Shown here one piece after another: positions 12,909 to 13,779 of a stretch of 13,779 bases of DNA (positions are counted from its first letter, which is position 1; each line of letters begins with the position of its first letter). The DNA is taken from the NCBI GenBank assembly GCA_003554685.1, contig PWHA01000262.1, forward strand, positions 1-13,779. Direction: 5' to 3'. The notes beneath the pieces are model-generated. The model worked only from the letters and a program-made list of their open reading frames with translations. It was not told where the DNA came from and did no database searches. Position numbers and translations under genes: made by a program. Source of the DNA: Halanaerobiaceae bacterium (GTDB taxonomy: Bacteria > Bacillota > Halanaerobiia > Halanaerobiales > Halarsenatibacteraceae).

Positions 12909-13754
12909 CTATAAAATTACTGACTGATGCCGGGCGGCATGACAGTTAATATTGACTGCCACCGGCAGAGAAGCTATATGACAGGGATAGGTCTTGATGT
13001 TAACTCCCAGAGCTGTAGTCCGGCCGCCAAAACCCTGAGGCCCCACTCCGCTTTTATTAATTTCCTCCAGAATTTCTGACTCCAGTTCCGGCATCTCGCT
13101 GTCCTTCTCTTCATCATTGATGGGCTCCAGCAGGGCCTCCTTGGCCAGCAAAGCCGCCTTTTCAAAATTGCCCCCGATTCCAACCCCCACAATCACCGGC
13201 GGACAGGGATTTGGTCCGGCCTTGACCACAGTTTCAACCACAAAATCTTTAATTCCTTCCCGGCCGTCAGCCGGTTTCATCATCTGGATTTTGCTCATGT
13301 TTTCACTGCCTCCGCCCTTGGGAGCCAGGGTGATCTTAACCTGATCGCCGGGAACTATCCTGGTATGAATCACTGCCGGGGTATTATCTCCGGTGTTTTT
13401 CCTTTTATCAGCCGGGCCCTCAACTATTGACTTGCGCAGATAGCCCTCGGTATAGCCCCGGCTGACACCTTCATTGATAGCGTCCTCAAGGTAACCTCCG
13501 ACCAGTTCAACCTCCTGGCCCAGTTCCACAAAAACTACCGCCGTACCGGTATCCTGGCACATGGGAACCTGCTCCTCGGCAGCAATCCTGGCATTTTCTA
13601 TAAGCTGCTCAAATACCGCCCGGGCAGCCGGGGATTCATCCTTTTCTCTGCCCTCCTTAAAGGCAGCTAAAATCTCTTCATCCAGGTAATAGTTGGTCTC
13701 CTGACTGAGACGGGCCACCTCATCTCTGATGGTCGAGACATCAACCTGCCGCAT
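12909..13754 (-). CDS. Class I fumarate hydratase, alpha subunit (Fe-S domain)
   Basis: This 281-residue protein carries the [4Fe-4S]-binding half of class I fumarase, which adds water to fumarate to make L-malate. Candidate cluster ligands are Cys66 in PMCQDTG, Cys184 in PNPCPPVIVG, and either Cys258 (YPCHIASLPVAV) or Cys271 (NCHAARH). Other family landmarks are the KSIVEGPADKRKNTGDNTPAVIH stretch starting at residue 108 (read in part) and PKGGGSENMSKIQMM at 145-159. The length is normal. The two-subunit form is usual in anaerobes, and the unprotected cluster is oxygen-sensitive (family knowledge). The related tartrate dehydratase cannot be fully excluded, but the adjacent malic enzyme favours fumarase. 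The ATG has GAGGAG six bases upstream. Only 25 bases precede it in the window, so no promoter is visible. Confidence 0.95.
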   Translation of the reverse strand: MRQVDVSTIRDEVARLSQETNYYLDEEILAAFKEGREKDESPAARAVFEQLIENARIAAEEQVPMCQDTGTAVVFVELGQEVELVGGYLEDAINEGVSRGYTEGYLRKSIVEGPADKRKNTGDNTPAVIHTRIVPGDQVKITLAPKGGGSENMSKIQMMKPADGREGIKDFVVETVVKAGPNPCPPVIVGVGIGGNFEKAALLAKEALLEPINDEEKDSEMPELESEILEEINKSGVGPQGFGGRTTALGVNIKTYPCHIASLPVAVNINCHAARHQSVIL

Positions 13755-13779
13755 AATTTTCTCCTCACCTCTCTTTTTG

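Overview
The window looks like a chromosomal piece of an anaerobic, diderm (outer-membrane) Firmicute, most plausibly a member of the Halanaerobiales. This is inferred, not proven. The signs are a two-subunit oxygen-sensitive class I fumarase with malic enzyme, an HgdC/BadF-type ATP-dependent activase with two DUF2229-type partners, strong Gram-positive-style Shine-Dalgarno sites, sigma-A-like promoters, and a secreted OmpA-domain protein that keeps the two diaminopimelate-binding residues.

Layout, left to right. (1) 1-2965, minus strand: a three-gene operon of two paralogous cysteine-containing DUF2229/COG3580-COG3581-like proteins followed by an HSP70/actin-fold activase cut by the window edge. 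A good promoter at 2937-2965, a palindrome at the predicted start site and two perfect 18-bp tandem repeats in the leader lie upstream. (2) 3001-6181, minus strand: a probable GNAT acetyltransferase, MFS transporter and small MscS-like channel gene set. (3) 6303-6505, plus strand: a complete tRNA-Ser(UGA) unit with promoter and terminator. (4) 6510 to about 9600: an A/T-rich accessory stretch just 3' of the tRNA. It holds a MntA-HepT module, a Phd/RelB-RelE-type toxin-antitoxin pair, a decayed GGDEF gene and several inverted repeats, one cluster of which lies in a 570-bp gap without a gene. No integrase is visible. (5) 9623-10582, plus strand: a secreted OmpA-family protein. (6) 10982-13754, minus strand: fumarase alpha, fumarase beta and malic enzyme, tightly packed. 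A perfect 12-bp hairpin lies between the convergent OmpA and malic enzyme genes.

How the parts work together. The fumarase/malic enzyme operon interconverts fumarate, malate and pyruvate + CO2, a core C4 route in fermenters. The activase operon probably makes a low-potential ATP-driven electron-transfer system; no recognisable 2-hydroxyacyl-CoA dehydratase subunits are next to it in the visible part, so its substrate is unknown. The tRNA-adjacent zone has the content of a decaying genomic island. The most unusual items are the paralogous activase partners with their structured leader, the hairpin cluster between the two toxin-antitoxin modules, and the broken GGDEF gene whose homology ends at a perfect 15-bp palindrome.
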